Source of the DNA: DAISJM01 sp036821485
GTDB taxonomy: Bacteria; Verrucomicrobiota; Kiritimatiellia; CAIQIC01; JAGNIJ01
DNA length: 64,000 nt
Assembly: GCA_036821485.1 (NCBI GenBank)
Contig: DAISJM010000015.1
Span: 1 to 64,000 of the forward strand
Direction of reading: 5' to 3'
A program made the translations under genes and the position numbers. The notes below the pieces were generated by a model. The model searched no databases. It saw only the letters and a list, made by a program, of their open reading frames with translations, and was not told the DNA's origin. Below are positions 18,172 through 26,951 of the stretch, piece after piece (position 1 is the stretch's first letter; each line of letters opens with the position of its first letter).

Positions 18172-19146
18172 GTGGAAGCAGCAACGGGCATGGGCATATG
18201 GAGTGAACGCTGGCGTCTCGCGGCACTGTCGCGTGACGAGCTGGTGCGTCTTGCCCTGACGGCAGCCATGGTGGGCGTGGCATTTATCCTATTCCACCTG
18301 CAGGGAAATACCACCGACGTGCGTGCCTACGGTCAATCAGCCCTGCTCTGGATGGTCCATCGATGGAACGAGTCGGGTGGAGACCTTTCGCACGGATGGC
18401 TTATCCCCTTTGTGAGTGCGGGCATTCTCTGGTTCAAGCGGCGGGAGTTGATGAGCCTGCCCAAGAACTCGAGTCGCATTGGCCTTGCGGTGGTTGTGCT
18501 GGCCCTGCTGTTGCATTGGATTGGCGCAAAGTCCCAACAGACCCGCCTCTCCCTCGCGGGATTGGTTCTGTTGATGTGGGGTGTTCCATTCTACTTCTAC
18601 GGATGGCAGGTCGCGCGGTTGCTGCTTTTCCCCTGCGCCTATCTGATCTTTTGCATACCGCTGAACTTCCTGGATAGTCTCACCTTTCCGCTGCGCATCA
18701 TGGTGACGATAGCTGCGACGGGACTTCTCAACGGGCTGGGCATTGAGGCGCAACGCAGCGGTTCGGCGATTTATTCTACGGCGGCGGGAGGGTTCAATTT
18801 CGATGTGGCCGATCCCTGTAGCGGTCTTCGTTCACTGCTTGCGATGACCGCCTTGACGGCGGTCTATGCCTATCTCACTCAGAAGACGCTGGTGAAACAG
18901 TGGCTGCTATTCTTTGCCTCTATTCCTCTCGCCATCATAGGGAATATCGCGCGCATCACGACCGTGGCGTTGGTGGCCGAGGCCTTCGGGCAAAAACTCG
19001 CCTCGGGCCTTTATCATGATTACTCGGGATACGTGGTGTTCTCTGTGGCGATCGGCCTCATGGTGGGCGTAGGCTCGTTACTCAATCTGGACTATCGCGG
19101 AGCATGGGAACGATGGAAACAAAGACTCTTAAGCCCTACTTCGTAG
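18172..19146 (+). CDS. xrt: Exosortase
   Basis: A 324-residue integral membrane protein with about eight membrane segments. I place the start at GTG 18172 because AGGA lies 5 nt before it; a TTG at 18160 is in frame. The cysteine-protease-like catalytic set is visible: Cys216 in DPCSGLRSL, Arg261 in NIARITTV and His282 in LYHDYSGYVVF. Exosortases cut and transfer PEP-CTERM proteins at the inner membrane during export and are usually encoded in exopolysaccharide clusters, as here. It overlaps the EpsI gene by over 30 bp. No PEP-CTERM substrate is visible in the window. Confidence 0.93.
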   Translation: MEAATGMGIWSERWRLAALSRDELVRLALTAAMVGVAFILFHLQGNTTDVRAYGQSALLWMVHRWNESGGDLSHGWLIPFVSAGILWFKRRELMSLPKNSSRIGLAVVVLALLLHWIGAKSQQTRLSLAGLVLLMWGVPFYFYGWQVARLLLFPCAYLIFCIPLNFLDSLTFPLRIMVTIAATGLLNGLGIEAQRSGSAIYSTAAGGFNFDVADPCSGLRSLLAMTALTAVYAYLTQKTLVKQWLLFFASIPLAIIGNIARITTVALVAEAFGQKLASGLYHDYSGYVVFSVAIGLMVGVGSLLNLDYRGAWERWKQRLLSPTS

Positions 19147-19871
19147 TACTGGGCCTCATGATACTGACGTCGCTGGCGCTCGCGTTCACCGTGGATGTGA
19201 ACGTTACAGATCAGGCCGGCATACGCATGTTCCTGCCCGACCACGTGGGCACTTGGTCTGGTCGCGAGATGCGCTTTTGTCAGAATGAGCTCTGCCAGCG
19301 GGAATACCATGTGGATGAACTGAAGGATGTCAACGTGTGCCCCGCTTGCGGTGGGCCTTTGGGGTCCATGAGCTTCGGCGAGAAATTGATTCTTCCTGCC
19401 GACACACAGATTCTGAAGAAGCACTACAGCAATCCCAATGGGCGCACCATTTTTGTGTCGATTGTGCTTAGCGGAAAAGAGCGTGCCAGCATCCATCGCC
19501 CGCAGATATGTCTGGTTGGTCAAGGCAACGAGATTATCCACAGCGCGGTTCTTGACGTGCCGATGAACAATCGAAAGACGCTGGGCGTTATGCTGCTTGA
19601 TATGCTGCGCCGAGGGAAGACGGCAGAGGGCAAGGCCTACGAAGCGCCGACGTATTACGCCTACTGGTTTGTCGGCAAGGGCCGGGAAACACCGTATCAC
19701 GTGCAACGCATGATTTGGATGGGTACAGACAGAGTCTTTCATAACGTGTCTCACCGATGGGCGTACATTGCGGTTGCGGGCATGAGAGACCCAGAAGGGA
19801 CGGCCTATCAGGATGAAATACGTGGTTTCTTGAAGGATCTCTATCCCGAGATATTGATCAACAAGGGATAG
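19113..19871 (+). CDS. epsI: Exosortase-associated EpsI-family protein with zinc-ribbon-like insertion
   Basis: 252 residues from ATG 19113 (GGGA upstream; ATG 19104 is also possible). It has one N-terminal membrane segment and an extracytoplasmic domain containing SIHRPQICLVGQG, which corresponds to the conserved Arg-Pro-x-x-Cys motif of EpsI proteins. That family often follows or is fused to exosortases and is thought to assist sorting. Unusually, residues 56-79 hold four cysteines (Cys56, Cys61, Cys76, Cys79 as CPACGG), a zinc-ribbon-like insertion between the membrane segment and the EpsI core. It overlaps the exosortase gene, so the two are very likely coupled. Confidence 0.85.
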   Translation: METKTLKPYFVVLGLMILTSLALAFTVDVNVTDQAGIRMFLPDHVGTWSGREMRFCQNELCQREYHVDELKDVNVCPACGGPLGSMSFGEKLILPADTQILKKHYSNPNGRTIFVSIVLSGKERASIHRPQICLVGQGNEIIHSAVLDVPMNNRKTLGVMLLDMLRRGKTAEGKAYEAPTYYAYWFVGKGRETPYHVQRMIWMGTDRVFHNVSHRWAYIAVAGMRDPEGTAYQDEIRGFLKDLYPEILINKG

Positions 19872-19947
19872 TCGCTAACCGCTTTTGCGTTGTACTCCAG
19901 CCCCCGCCTGTGTAATGGTAAGGCTCCGTCTTCACGGAGGAAACGTC

Positions 19948-20913
19948 GTGTCTTCAAGCTCATCAAAAGTCGTGTCCGTCGTCACCGGCGGCGCAGGATT
20001 CCTGGGTTCCCATCTCTGCGATTACCTTCTGGCCAAAGGCCATCGGGTCATCTGCCTGGATAACCTGATCACCGGCAACGTGGCCAACATCGAACACCTG
20101 TCGGGCAATGCGGATTTTCGCTTCATCAAACATGATGTGACCGAATACCTGTACCTGCCTGATGCGGTGAATTACATCTTTCACTTCGCCTCGCCCGCGA
20201 GCCCGATCGATTATCTCGAACTGCCGATTCAGACGCTGAAGGTAGGCGCGCTGGGAACACACAAGGCGCTCGGGCTCGCCCGGGCCAAGAAGGCGCGGCT
20301 GCTGCTGGCCTCCACGTCCGAGGTCTATGGCGACCCGCTCGTGCACCCGCAGCCTGAAACGTACTGGGGCAACGTCAACCCCATTGGCCCCCGCGGCGTG
20401 TACGACGAGGCCAAGCGATTTGCCGAGGCGATGGTGATGGCCTATCACCGCTTCCACGGCGTCGAAACGCGCATCGTCCGAATTTTCAACACCTATGGCC
20501 CACGCATGAGACCGAAAGATGGCCGCGTGGTTCCGGCGTTTATTGTTCAGGCGTTGAAGGGCGAACCCATGACCGTGTTCGGCGACGGCCATCAGACCCG
20601 CAGCTTCTGCTATGTCTCCGACCTGATCGAGGGCATCTATCGCCTGCAGATGAGCGACCATTCCGAGCCGGTGAATATTGGGAACCCGCGCGAGATGAAC
20701 GTTCTGCAGTTCGCCGAAAAGATACGCGACCTGTGCAAGAGTTCGTCCAAGATCGAGCATAAGGCGCTTCCGGTCGATGATCCCAAGGTGCGCCAGCCCA
20801 ATATCAGCAAGGCGAAGAAGCTCCTCGGCTGGGAGCCCAAGATGGACCTTGAAACAGGATTGCAGCTGACGATTGACTACTTCCGGGCGCTGATCACGAG
20901 GGGACAGATATAA
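19948..20913 (+). CDS. uxs: UDP-glucuronate decarboxylase (UDP-xylose synthase)
   Basis: Start at GTG 19948, which has a strong Shine-Dalgarno GGAGG 7 nt upstream (19936-19940). The 321-residue enzyme is an extended short-chain dehydrogenase: Rossmann motif TGGAGFLG (13-20), STSEVYGDP, and the catalytic Tyr152-x3-Lys156 in YDEAK. HFASPASPIDY and RSFCYVSDLIEG are typical of UDP-xylose synthases. It oxidises and decarboxylates UDP-glucuronate to UDP-xylose, an NAD-dependent cytoplasmic step supplying xylose for the polysaccharide. It closes the plus-strand polysaccharide run. Confidence 0.93.
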   Translation: MSSSSSKVVSVVTGGAGFLGSHLCDYLLAKGHRVICLDNLITGNVANIEHLSGNADFRFIKHDVTEYLYLPDAVNYIFHFASPASPIDYLELPIQTLKVGALGTHKALGLARAKKARLLLASTSEVYGDPLVHPQPETYWGNVNPIGPRGVYDEAKRFAEAMVMAYHRFHGVETRIVRIFNTYGPRMRPKDGRVVPAFIVQALKGEPMTVFGDGHQTRSFCYVSDLIEGIYRLQMSDHSEPVNIGNPREMNVLQFAEKIRDLCKSSSKIEHKALPVDDPKVRQPNISKAKKLLGWEPKMDLETGLQLTIDYFRALITRGQI

Positions 20914-20918
20914 GGCTA

Positions 20919-20947
20919 TTGCCAGCCGGATAGCGCTGTCCTAGAAT
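20919..20947 (+). promoter_or_regulatory. Sigma-70-like promoter for the FHA gene
   Basis: TTGCCA (20919-20924), a 17-bp spacer, TAGAAT (20942-20947), giving a leader of about 20 nt before ATG 20975. This suggests the FHA gene is its own transcription unit. Confidence 0.6.
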
Positions 20948-20974
20948 TGCAGCAGATTCAGGGGGCCACACATC

Positions 20975-21460
20975 ATGCGGTTGCGCTACACGAAAAAAGA
21001 CGGGACCCAGATGGAGTTTGAGCTGGGGGAGAAGCCGATCACCATCGGCCGCAGTCCGGAAGCCGACGTGGTGGTGCTGGACGAGAAGGCCTCGCGTATT
21101 CATTGCGGTGTCCGCCTCTGGGATGGTGAGTTCTACATCAAGGATCTGAAATCCCGCAACGGCACGTTTGTGAATGATCAGCGGATCGAAGTGGCGAAAC
21201 TGAAGCCCAGTGACCGAATCCGTATTGGCTCGATCAGCTTCCTCTTTGAGCAGGATCCCACGAAGTCGACGGGCGTTGCCCTTCAGGAGATGGAGCAGGA
21301 AATGGCTCAGGGCAAAGGCTATAGCACGATTCTGCAGGAGATCGTGGGCAAGATGGATGATCAGCCGCCCCAGGAGGCGGGGGCTTCTGCCGCGCCGCAG
21401 GGCGCGGCTGAAGAGGGCGAGCCGATCCGCATCAAGGCCCGCAAGAAGCCCAAGACCTGA
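20975..21460 (+). CDS. FHA-domain protein
   Basis: 161 residues. Residues about 1-95 form a forkhead-associated domain: ITIGRSPEADVVV, the phosphothreonine-binding SRIHC, and LKSRNGTFVNDQRI with the conserved Asn-Gly. Such domains read threonine phosphorylation. The C-terminus is an Ala/Glu/Gln-rich, charged tail with no recognised domain, ending in a basic run (KARKKPKT). It might read phosphorylation by a kinase such as the one encoded at 44265, but that link is inference. A terminator follows directly. Confidence 0.9.
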   Translation: MRLRYTKKDGTQMEFELGEKPITIGRSPEADVVVLDEKASRIHCGVRLWDGEFYIKDLKSRNGTFVNDQRIEVAKLKPSDRIRIGSISFLFEQDPTKSTGVALQEMEQEMAQGKGYSTILQEIVGKMDDQPPQEAGASAAPQGAAEEGEPIRIKARKKPKT

Positions 21461-21475
21461 GACAGACTTTGAAGC

Positions 21476-21507
21476 AAAAAGCCCCGCCGGAAGGCGGGGC
21501 TTTTTTT
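21476..21507. terminator. Bidirectional intrinsic terminator
   Basis: A perfect 8-bp stem GCCCCGCC / GGCGGGGC around a GGAA loop (21481-21500), flanked by AAAAA on the left and TTTTTTT on the right. It can terminate both the plus-strand FHA gene and the minus-strand gyrBA operon, whose last stop is at 21519. Confidence 0.93.
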
Positions 21508-21518
21508 GTCGGTGTTTG

Positions 21519-24011
21519 TCAGGTCTGCGGGGGAGTTTCCCCCGGCTTCGTGGCATCGGGGTCGCCGTCGGCTGTTGCGGTCTCATCCTCGGGTTCCACC
21601 GGTGTGGCGGAGACCAGCTTGTCGCCTTCATCCAGATTGATCAGGCGCACGCCTTGTGTGTTGCGGCTGATCACACGGACGTCGCTGACGGGTATGCGAA
21701 TCATCTGCCCGCCCGCGCTGATCAGCATCAGCGCATCCGTGTCCCGCACGGCGTGAGCGCCGACAAGGAGACCATTGCGTTCCGAGGCCTTGATGGAGAT
21801 AACGCCCTTGCCGCCGCGATTCTGAGAGGGATACTCGTCGAACGCGGTCCGTTTGCCATAGCCGTTTTCCGAAATGCACATCAGGGTCGCTGCGGGTTGG
21901 ACGACCTCGATATTCTCCACGCGATCATCCTTCTTGCCGAGGCGGATGCCGCGGACGCCGTAGGTGTCGCGGCCTTGATCGCGGAGTTGGGTTTCGTTGA
22001 AGCGTATGCTCATGCCCTGCCGCGTGATCAACATGATCTCGTCGTTGGCCGAGGTCAGTTTCACGCCGATCAGGTTGTCGCCCTCTTCGATCGCGATGGC
22101 GATGATGCCGCCCGCGCGAGGGTTACCGAAGGCGGACAGGTCCGTCTTCTTCACCACGCCGCCGGCCGTGGCAAAAACCAGGAACTGTGTGTCCGGGAAT
22201 TCGCGAACGGGTATGCACGCGGCGATCTTCTCATCGGACCCGATTTCCAGCAGGTTGACGATTGCCTTGCCGCGAGCGGTGCGGCCCGCCTCGGGTATCT
22301 CGTATACTTTCTTCCAGTAGACGCGGCCCTTTGCCGTGAAGAAGAGCATGTAGTCGTGGGTGGAAGCCGTGAAGACGTGCTCGACGTAGTCTTCTTCCTT
22401 GGTTTCCATGCCCATGACGCCCTTGCCGCCGCGACGTTGCTGCCGGAACGTGGCCATGGGGGCGCGCTTAATGTAGCCGGAGTGGCTGATGGTGATGACG
22501 CAGCCCCGGTCGGCGATAAGATCCTCGATGTTGATCTCGCCTTCGTCAGGTACGATCTCGGTACGGCGTTCATCGCCGTAGAGCTTCTTCACCTCGAGCA
22601 GATCGGCCTTGATGACGCCGTATATCTTGGCCTCGTTCTCGAGCAGGTCGCGCAGGTAGTTGATGAGCTTGATGACCTCGAGATACTCGTTCTCGATCTT
22701 GTCGCGTTCCAGCCCCGTGAGCTGATAGAGGCGCATGTCGAGGATGGCGTTTGCCTGGATTTCCGTGAGGCCAAACTTCTTCATCAAGGCCGCGCGGGCG
22801 ATATCGCGATCCTTGGATTCGCGGATCGTCTTGACGACGGCTTCCAGGTGATCGATGGCAATCTTGAGGCCTTCGAGGATGTGTGCCCGTGCCTCGGCTT
22901 TTTCCAGATCGAATTGGGTGCGGCGGGTAACGACCTCGAACCGGTGCGCAATGAAGCACTGCAGGATCTGCTTCAGATCCATGATGCGCGGGCGGCCCTT
23001 GTCGATCGCCAGCATGATCACGCCGAACGTGGTCTCCATCTGCGTGTGCTGGTAGAGGTTGTTCAGAATGACCTTGGGCACGGCGCCGCGTTTGATCTCG
23101 ATCACGATGCGGATGCCGTCCTTGTCGGATTCGTCGCGAATGTCCGAGATGCCCTCGATCTTCTTGTCGTTGACCAGGTCGGCAATGCTCTCGATCAGGT
23201 TGGCCTTGTTCACCGTGTACGGCAGCGAGGAGATGATGATGCTTTCCTTGCCTTGGGCGCCTTCCTCGATGCCGGCGTGGCCGCGGACTTTCATGTGACC
23301 GCGCCCGGTCTCGTACATCCTTCTTATTTCAGCTGTGCCGCAGATCATGCCGCCGGTTGGGAAATCGGGACCCTTGACGAACTGCATGAGGTCCGCAACG
23401 GTCGCGGCCGGGTTGTCGATGATGCACACCGTCGCGTCCACAATCTCGCCGAGGTGGTGGGGCGGGATGTTCGTTGCCATACCGACCGCAATACCCGTGC
23501 TGCCGTTGACAAGAAGGTTGGGGATGCGCGCGGGCAGAACCTTCGGTTCCTGCAGCGACTCATCGAAGTTCGGCTGCATGTCGACCGTGCGCTTTTCGAG
23601 GTCGGCCAGCATGTCCTCGGCAAGGCGGTTCAATTTACATTCGGTGTACCGGTAAGCGGCGGGCGGATCGCCGTCGATCGAGCCGAAGTTTCCCTGCCCG
23701 TGGATGAGCATGTACCGCATGGAGAAATCCTGTGCCATGCGGACAAGCGTGTCGTACACGGCCGAGTCGCCGTGCGGGTGGTAATTACCGATGACCTCGC
23801 CGACGACCTTGGCGCATTTCACGAAGGGCTTGGCATGCGTCCACCCGCGCTCACTCATGGCGTAGAGAATGCGCCGGTTGCCGGGCTTCAGCCCGTCGCG
23901 GGCGTCCGGCAGCGCGCGGCCAACGATGACGGACATCGAATAGTCGATGTACGCGCGCTGCATCTCGTCTTCGATGTTGATCAGATCCACGCGGTCGTTT
24001 CGGTCGTACAT
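21519..24011 (-). CDS. gyrA: DNA gyrase subunit A
   Basis: 830 residues, normal for the family. The catalytic tyrosine is Tyr122 in AAYRYTE, as in E. coli numbering. The quinolone region has GDSAVYD with Ser83 and Asp87, the wild-type sensitive residues. The C-terminal beta-pinwheel carries the GyrA box QRRGGKG, which distinguishes gyrase from topoisomerase IV. With GyrB it introduces negative supercoils using ATP. It is downstream of gyrB in a minus-strand operon (48-bp gap) and ends at the terminator. The tail after the last blade is short and acidic (EPEDETATADGDPDATKPGE). Confidence 0.98.
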   Translation of the reverse strand: MYDRNDRVDLINIEDEMQRAYIDYSMSVIVGRALPDARDGLKPGNRRILYAMSERGWTHAKPFVKCAKVVGEVIGNYHPHGDSAVYDTLVRMAQDFSMRYMLIHGQGNFGSIDGDPPAAYRYTECKLNRLAEDMLADLEKRTVDMQPNFDESLQEPKVLPARIPNLLVNGSTGIAVGMATNIPPHHLGEIVDATVCIIDNPAATVADLMQFVKGPDFPTGGMICGTAEIRRMYETGRGHMKVRGHAGIEEGAQGKESIIISSLPYTVNKANLIESIADLVNDKKIEGISDIRDESDKDGIRIVIEIKRGAVPKVILNNLYQHTQMETTFGVIMLAIDKGRPRIMDLKQILQCFIAHRFEVVTRRTQFDLEKAEARAHILEGLKIAIDHLEAVVKTIRESKDRDIARAALMKKFGLTEIQANAILDMRLYQLTGLERDKIENEYLEVIKLINYLRDLLENEAKIYGVIKADLLEVKKLYGDERRTEIVPDEGEINIEDLIADRGCVITISHSGYIKRAPMATFRQQRRGGKGVMGMETKEEDYVEHVFTASTHDYMLFFTAKGRVYWKKVYEIPEAGRTARGKAIVNLLEIGSDEKIAACIPVREFPDTQFLVFATAGGVVKKTDLSAFGNPRAGGIIAIAIEEGDNLIGVKLTSANDEIMLITRQGMSIRFNETQLRDQGRDTYGVRGIRLGKKDDRVENIEVVQPAATLMCISENGYGKRTAFDEYPSQNRGGKGVISIKASERNGLLVGAHAVRDTDALMLISAGGQMIRIPVSDVRVISRNTQGVRLINLDEGDKLVSATPVEPEDETATADGDPDATKPGETPPQT

Positions 24012-24059
24012 GGTTGAATCTTTGGGTATAGGGTTCTTAATGCCGCGCCCGTGCGCCTC

Positions 24060-26648
24060 TTAGATGTCGAGATTCCTGACGTTCAGAGCGTTGTCTTCGA
24101 TGAACTTCCTGCGCGGCTCGACTTCATCGCCCATGAGAATCGTGAAGATCTCGCCGGCCCGACTGCCGCCTTCCACCGGGTTCACTTTCAGCAGCTTGCG
24201 TTTCTCCGGGTTCATCGTTGTTTCCCAGAGTTGTTCAGGGTTCATTTCTCCCAAGCCTTTGTAGCGCTGGATGTTTAATCCCCTGCGGCCGTACTCGCGG
24301 ATCTTGCCGAGGACGTCGAGCAGGGAATTGATCGGCTCGCCCTTTCCCTCGGCGTCGACCAGGGCCAGGATCGGCTGTTCCGCGGGGAGCAACTGCTCCA
24401 TCGTGAAGCCTTTCTTCTCGAGCGCCGTGATCGACTTCGCGAGGGCGCTGGCGGAGAAGATGTCCGTCCAGCGGATGCCGGCGTCCTTCGGCTTGGCTTC
24501 GATACCGCCCTCCGTGAAGATTTCCAGTTGCTGGCCGGCCCGTTTTTCGGCGTCCTCGCGGAGCTTCCGAAGCTCGGCTTCCGTCAGGACAAAATGGTGT
24601 TCGGACTCGCCGGCCGTTACGATCGTCACCCAGTACAGAGGCAGTTGCCCCGTCTTGGGGTCCCGGTGCCTGATGTACTCCGCGAAATGGATTCCCTTGC
24701 GGGCGATGCGATCCTTGTGGACCTCGATATCCGACAGCAATTCCAGCAGTTCGGCGAACGGCTTCCCGGCCAGGAGTTCCTTGCCGTCTGTTGTCGCGAG
24801 CTTGAGGTCCTCTGTTCCGAGCTGCAGGAGTACGCGCGTCATTTCCGCGTCGTTATCGATGTACTCTTCGCGGTTCTTGCGCTTGATCTTGTAGAGCGGT
24901 GGCTGGGCAATGAATATATTTCCCTGCTCGATCAGTTCCGGCATCTTGCGGAAGAAGAACGTCAGCAGCAGCGTGCGGATGTGCGAACCATCCACATCGG
25001 CGTCGGTCATCAGGATGATTTTCCGATAGCGCAGGTTTTCGATTTTGAAATCGTCGTGGCCGAACCCCGCACCGATCGCGGTGATCATCATCCGGATTTC
25101 GTTGTTGTTCAGCATCTTGTCGTCGCGCGCTTTTTCGACATTCAGGACCTTGCCGCGCAGCGGCAGGATCGCCTGGAATCGACGGTCGCGGCCCTGCTTG
25201 GCCGAACCACCGGCACTGTCGCCCTCGACGATGAACAGTTCGCAGAGCTCCGGGTCCTTCTCTGAGCAGTCGGCCAGCTTGCCCGGCAGGCCGCCGCTAT
25301 CCAGCGCCCCCTTGCGCCGGGTCAGATCGCGGGCCTTGCGCGCCGCTTCGCGTGCCCGGGCCGCCAGGAGGCCCTTCTCCACGATTCGGCGGGCCACGGA
25401 CGGATGCTCCTCGAAGTAGGTTCCCAGCTCGTCATTCACCACGGAGGCGACGATGCCTTCGACCTCGCTGTTGCCCAGCTTGGTCTTGGTCTGGCCCTCG
25501 AATTGAGGGTCGGGAACCTTGACGCTGATTACAGCGGTGAGGCCTTCGCGGATGTCGTCGCCGCCCATGGCTTCGTCATCGCCCTTGATGAGCTTGTTGG
25601 CCTTCGCGTACTGGTTGATCGTCCGTGTCAGCGCCGACCGGAAGCCGCTCAGGTGCGTGCCGCCCTCGATCGTATGGATGTTATTGGTGTAGGTGAAGAT
25701 GCTCTCGTTGTAGGCATCGCTGTACTGCAGCGCGATCTCGACCTGGATCTTGTCCTTCTCCTTCTCGAAGAACACGACCTTGGGATGCAGGGGGTTCTTG
25801 TTCTTGTTCAGATGTTCCACGAACTCTACGATGCCGCCCTTGAACTTGAACGATTCCTCGCGAGCCGGGTCTTCCTGCTGGAGCCGGATATCGATGCCCT
25901 TGTTCAGGAACGCAAGCTCGCGTAATCGATTGGCGAGAATGTCCCAGTGGAATTCCAGTGTCTGGAAAATCTCGTGGTCGGGGAAGAAGGTGACCTTCGT
26001 TCCGGAACTTTTCGTCTTGCCGATATTCTCGACTTTCGTCACGGCCTTGCCGCGTTCGTACCGCTGATGGTAGACGCCACCCCCGCGGCGCACTTCGACC
26101 TCCATCCATTCGCTCAGCGCGTTCACACAGGACACGCCTACGCCATGGAGGCCGCCCGAGACCTTGTAGCTGTCGTGGTCAAACTTGCCACCCGCGTGAA
26201 GGACCGTCATCACGACTTCCAGCGCCGGCTTCTTTTCCGTCGCGTGGATATCCACGGGAATGCCGCGTCCGTCGTCGATGATAGAGACAGAACCGTCCGA
26301 ATTGAGGACAACCTGTATGTGGCTGCAGTGTCCCGCCAGCGCCTCGTCCACGCTGTTGTCGACCACCTCGAATACGCAGTGGTGAAGACCCCGGGTCCCG
26401 GTATCGCCGATGTACATGGCCGGGCGTTTTCGCACGGCATCCATGCCCCCCAGCACGGTGATCGACTTCGCATCGTACGCGCGACCGGGGGTCTTCGGCT
26501 CCGGCTGCGGGGCTGAAGTCGGCTCTGTCATGACGGCAACCGGGGACTCAGCCACGGCTGAAACCGTGGCGATGTCTATCTTCTCGGGGGCCTTCAGGTC
26601 GGTGGCGGGTGTCGGATTTTCTTCGGTTTTCTTGGCTTGCTTGGACAT
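24060..26648 (-). CDS. gyrB: DNA gyrase subunit B
   Basis: 862 residues. GHKL ATPase motifs are clear: VVDNSVDEALAGH, DDGRGIPVD, HAGGKFD and the GGLHGVGVS loop. The TOPRIM domain has FIVEGDSAGGSA and MTDADVDGSHIRTLLLTFFF, and the C-terminus IQRYKGLGEMNPEQLWETTM. The domain between TOPRIM and the C-terminus carries the roughly 160-residue insertion seen in many Gram-negative gyrases. The N-terminus is extended by about 55 Pro/Ala/Glu-rich residues before the usual start of the ATPase core; ATG codons within the extension give alternative starts. First gene of gyrB-gyrA, divergent from efp. Confidence 0.97.
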   Translation of the reverse strand: MSKQAKKTEENPTPATDLKAPEKIDIATVSAVAESPVAVMTEPTSAPQPEPKTPGRAYDAKSITVLGGMDAVRKRPAMYIGDTGTRGLHHCVFEVVDNSVDEALAGHCSHIQVVLNSDGSVSIIDDGRGIPVDIHATEKKPALEVVMTVLHAGGKFDHDSYKVSGGLHGVGVSCVNALSEWMEVEVRRGGGVYHQRYERGKAVTKVENIGKTKSSGTKVTFFPDHEIFQTLEFHWDILANRLRELAFLNKGIDIRLQQEDPAREESFKFKGGIVEFVEHLNKNKNPLHPKVVFFEKEKDKIQVEIALQYSDAYNESIFTYTNNIHTIEGGTHLSGFRSALTRTINQYAKANKLIKGDDEAMGGDDIREGLTAVISVKVPDPQFEGQTKTKLGNSEVEGIVASVVNDELGTYFEEHPSVARRIVEKGLLAARAREAARKARDLTRRKGALDSGGLPGKLADCSEKDPELCELFIVEGDSAGGSAKQGRDRRFQAILPLRGKVLNVEKARDDKMLNNNEIRMMITAIGAGFGHDDFKIENLRYRKIILMTDADVDGSHIRTLLLTFFFRKMPELIEQGNIFIAQPPLYKIKRKNREEYIDNDAEMTRVLLQLGTEDLKLATTDGKELLAGKPFAELLELLSDIEVHKDRIARKGIHFAEYIRHRDPKTGQLPLYWVTIVTAGESEHHFVLTEAELRKLREDAEKRAGQQLEIFTEGGIEAKPKDAGIRWTDIFSASALAKSITALEKKGFTMEQLLPAEQPILALVDAEGKGEPINSLLDVLGKIREYGRRGLNIQRYKGLGEMNPEQLWETTMNPEKRKLLKVNPVEGGSRAGEIFTILMGDEVEPRRKFIEDNALNVRNLDI

Positions 26649-26666
26649 GCTTATATAACCTGTATG

Positions 26667-26682
26667 ATAGTGTTTTCACTAT
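26667..26682. repeat. Inverted repeat at the gyrB promoter
   Basis: ATAGTG-TTTT-CACTAT, a perfect 6-bp inverted repeat with a 4-bp centre. It lies over the proposed gyrB -10 element and transcription start, so it could be an operator. It is short and may be chance. Confidence 0.4.
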
Positions 26683-26707
26683 ATCAGAGAAGCCTGTTTT
26701 ACCGCAA
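26678..26707 (-). promoter_or_regulatory. Putative gyrB promoter
   Basis: On the minus strand: TTGCGG (26707-26702), an 18-bp spacer, TATAGT (26683-26678). The predicted leader before ATG 26648 is about 20-25 nt. Confidence 0.5.
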
Positions 26708-26857
26708 TGGATTTGGACAAAAAAAGAGCGATAAAAGGCCAATAAAATCAGTGGTTTTATGAATATGTCGAAACTTCACACAAAGCTTTTTTCGGCGACG
26801 AAAAATCTTGCCAAATCAACAGCGAATGTATGCGACACTTTGTCACACCGAAAGCGC

Positions 26858-26886
26858 TTGGCTTGTAGGGGACGAATGGTCATAGT
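26858..26886 (+). promoter_or_regulatory. Putative efp promoter
   Basis: TTGGCT (26858-26863), a 17-bp spacer, CATAGT (26881-26886). It is a weak match, placed about 65 bp before the efp start. Confidence 0.35.
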
Positions 26887-26951
26887 ATCGGCCCGCGTTC
26901 CGGAGCACGGGACCGGGTTTCACTGAGAGCGATTGAGAGAGGGTTTGTTTC

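Larger units (their letters stand above)
26649..26951. other. Divergent regulatory region between gyrB and efp
   Basis: This 303-bp AT-richer gap holds no gene that I can support. It should contain the promoters of gyrB (minus) and efp (plus). An inverted repeat lies next to the gyrB start, and A/T runs are frequent around 26716-26810. Confidence 0.6.

Noticed and set aside
21210..24017. A 935-codon open frame on the plus strand opposite gyrA
   Set aside because: It mirrors gyrA exactly and its translation has no domain signal; gyrA is unmistakable on the other strand. It is an artefact of GC-rich codon bias.
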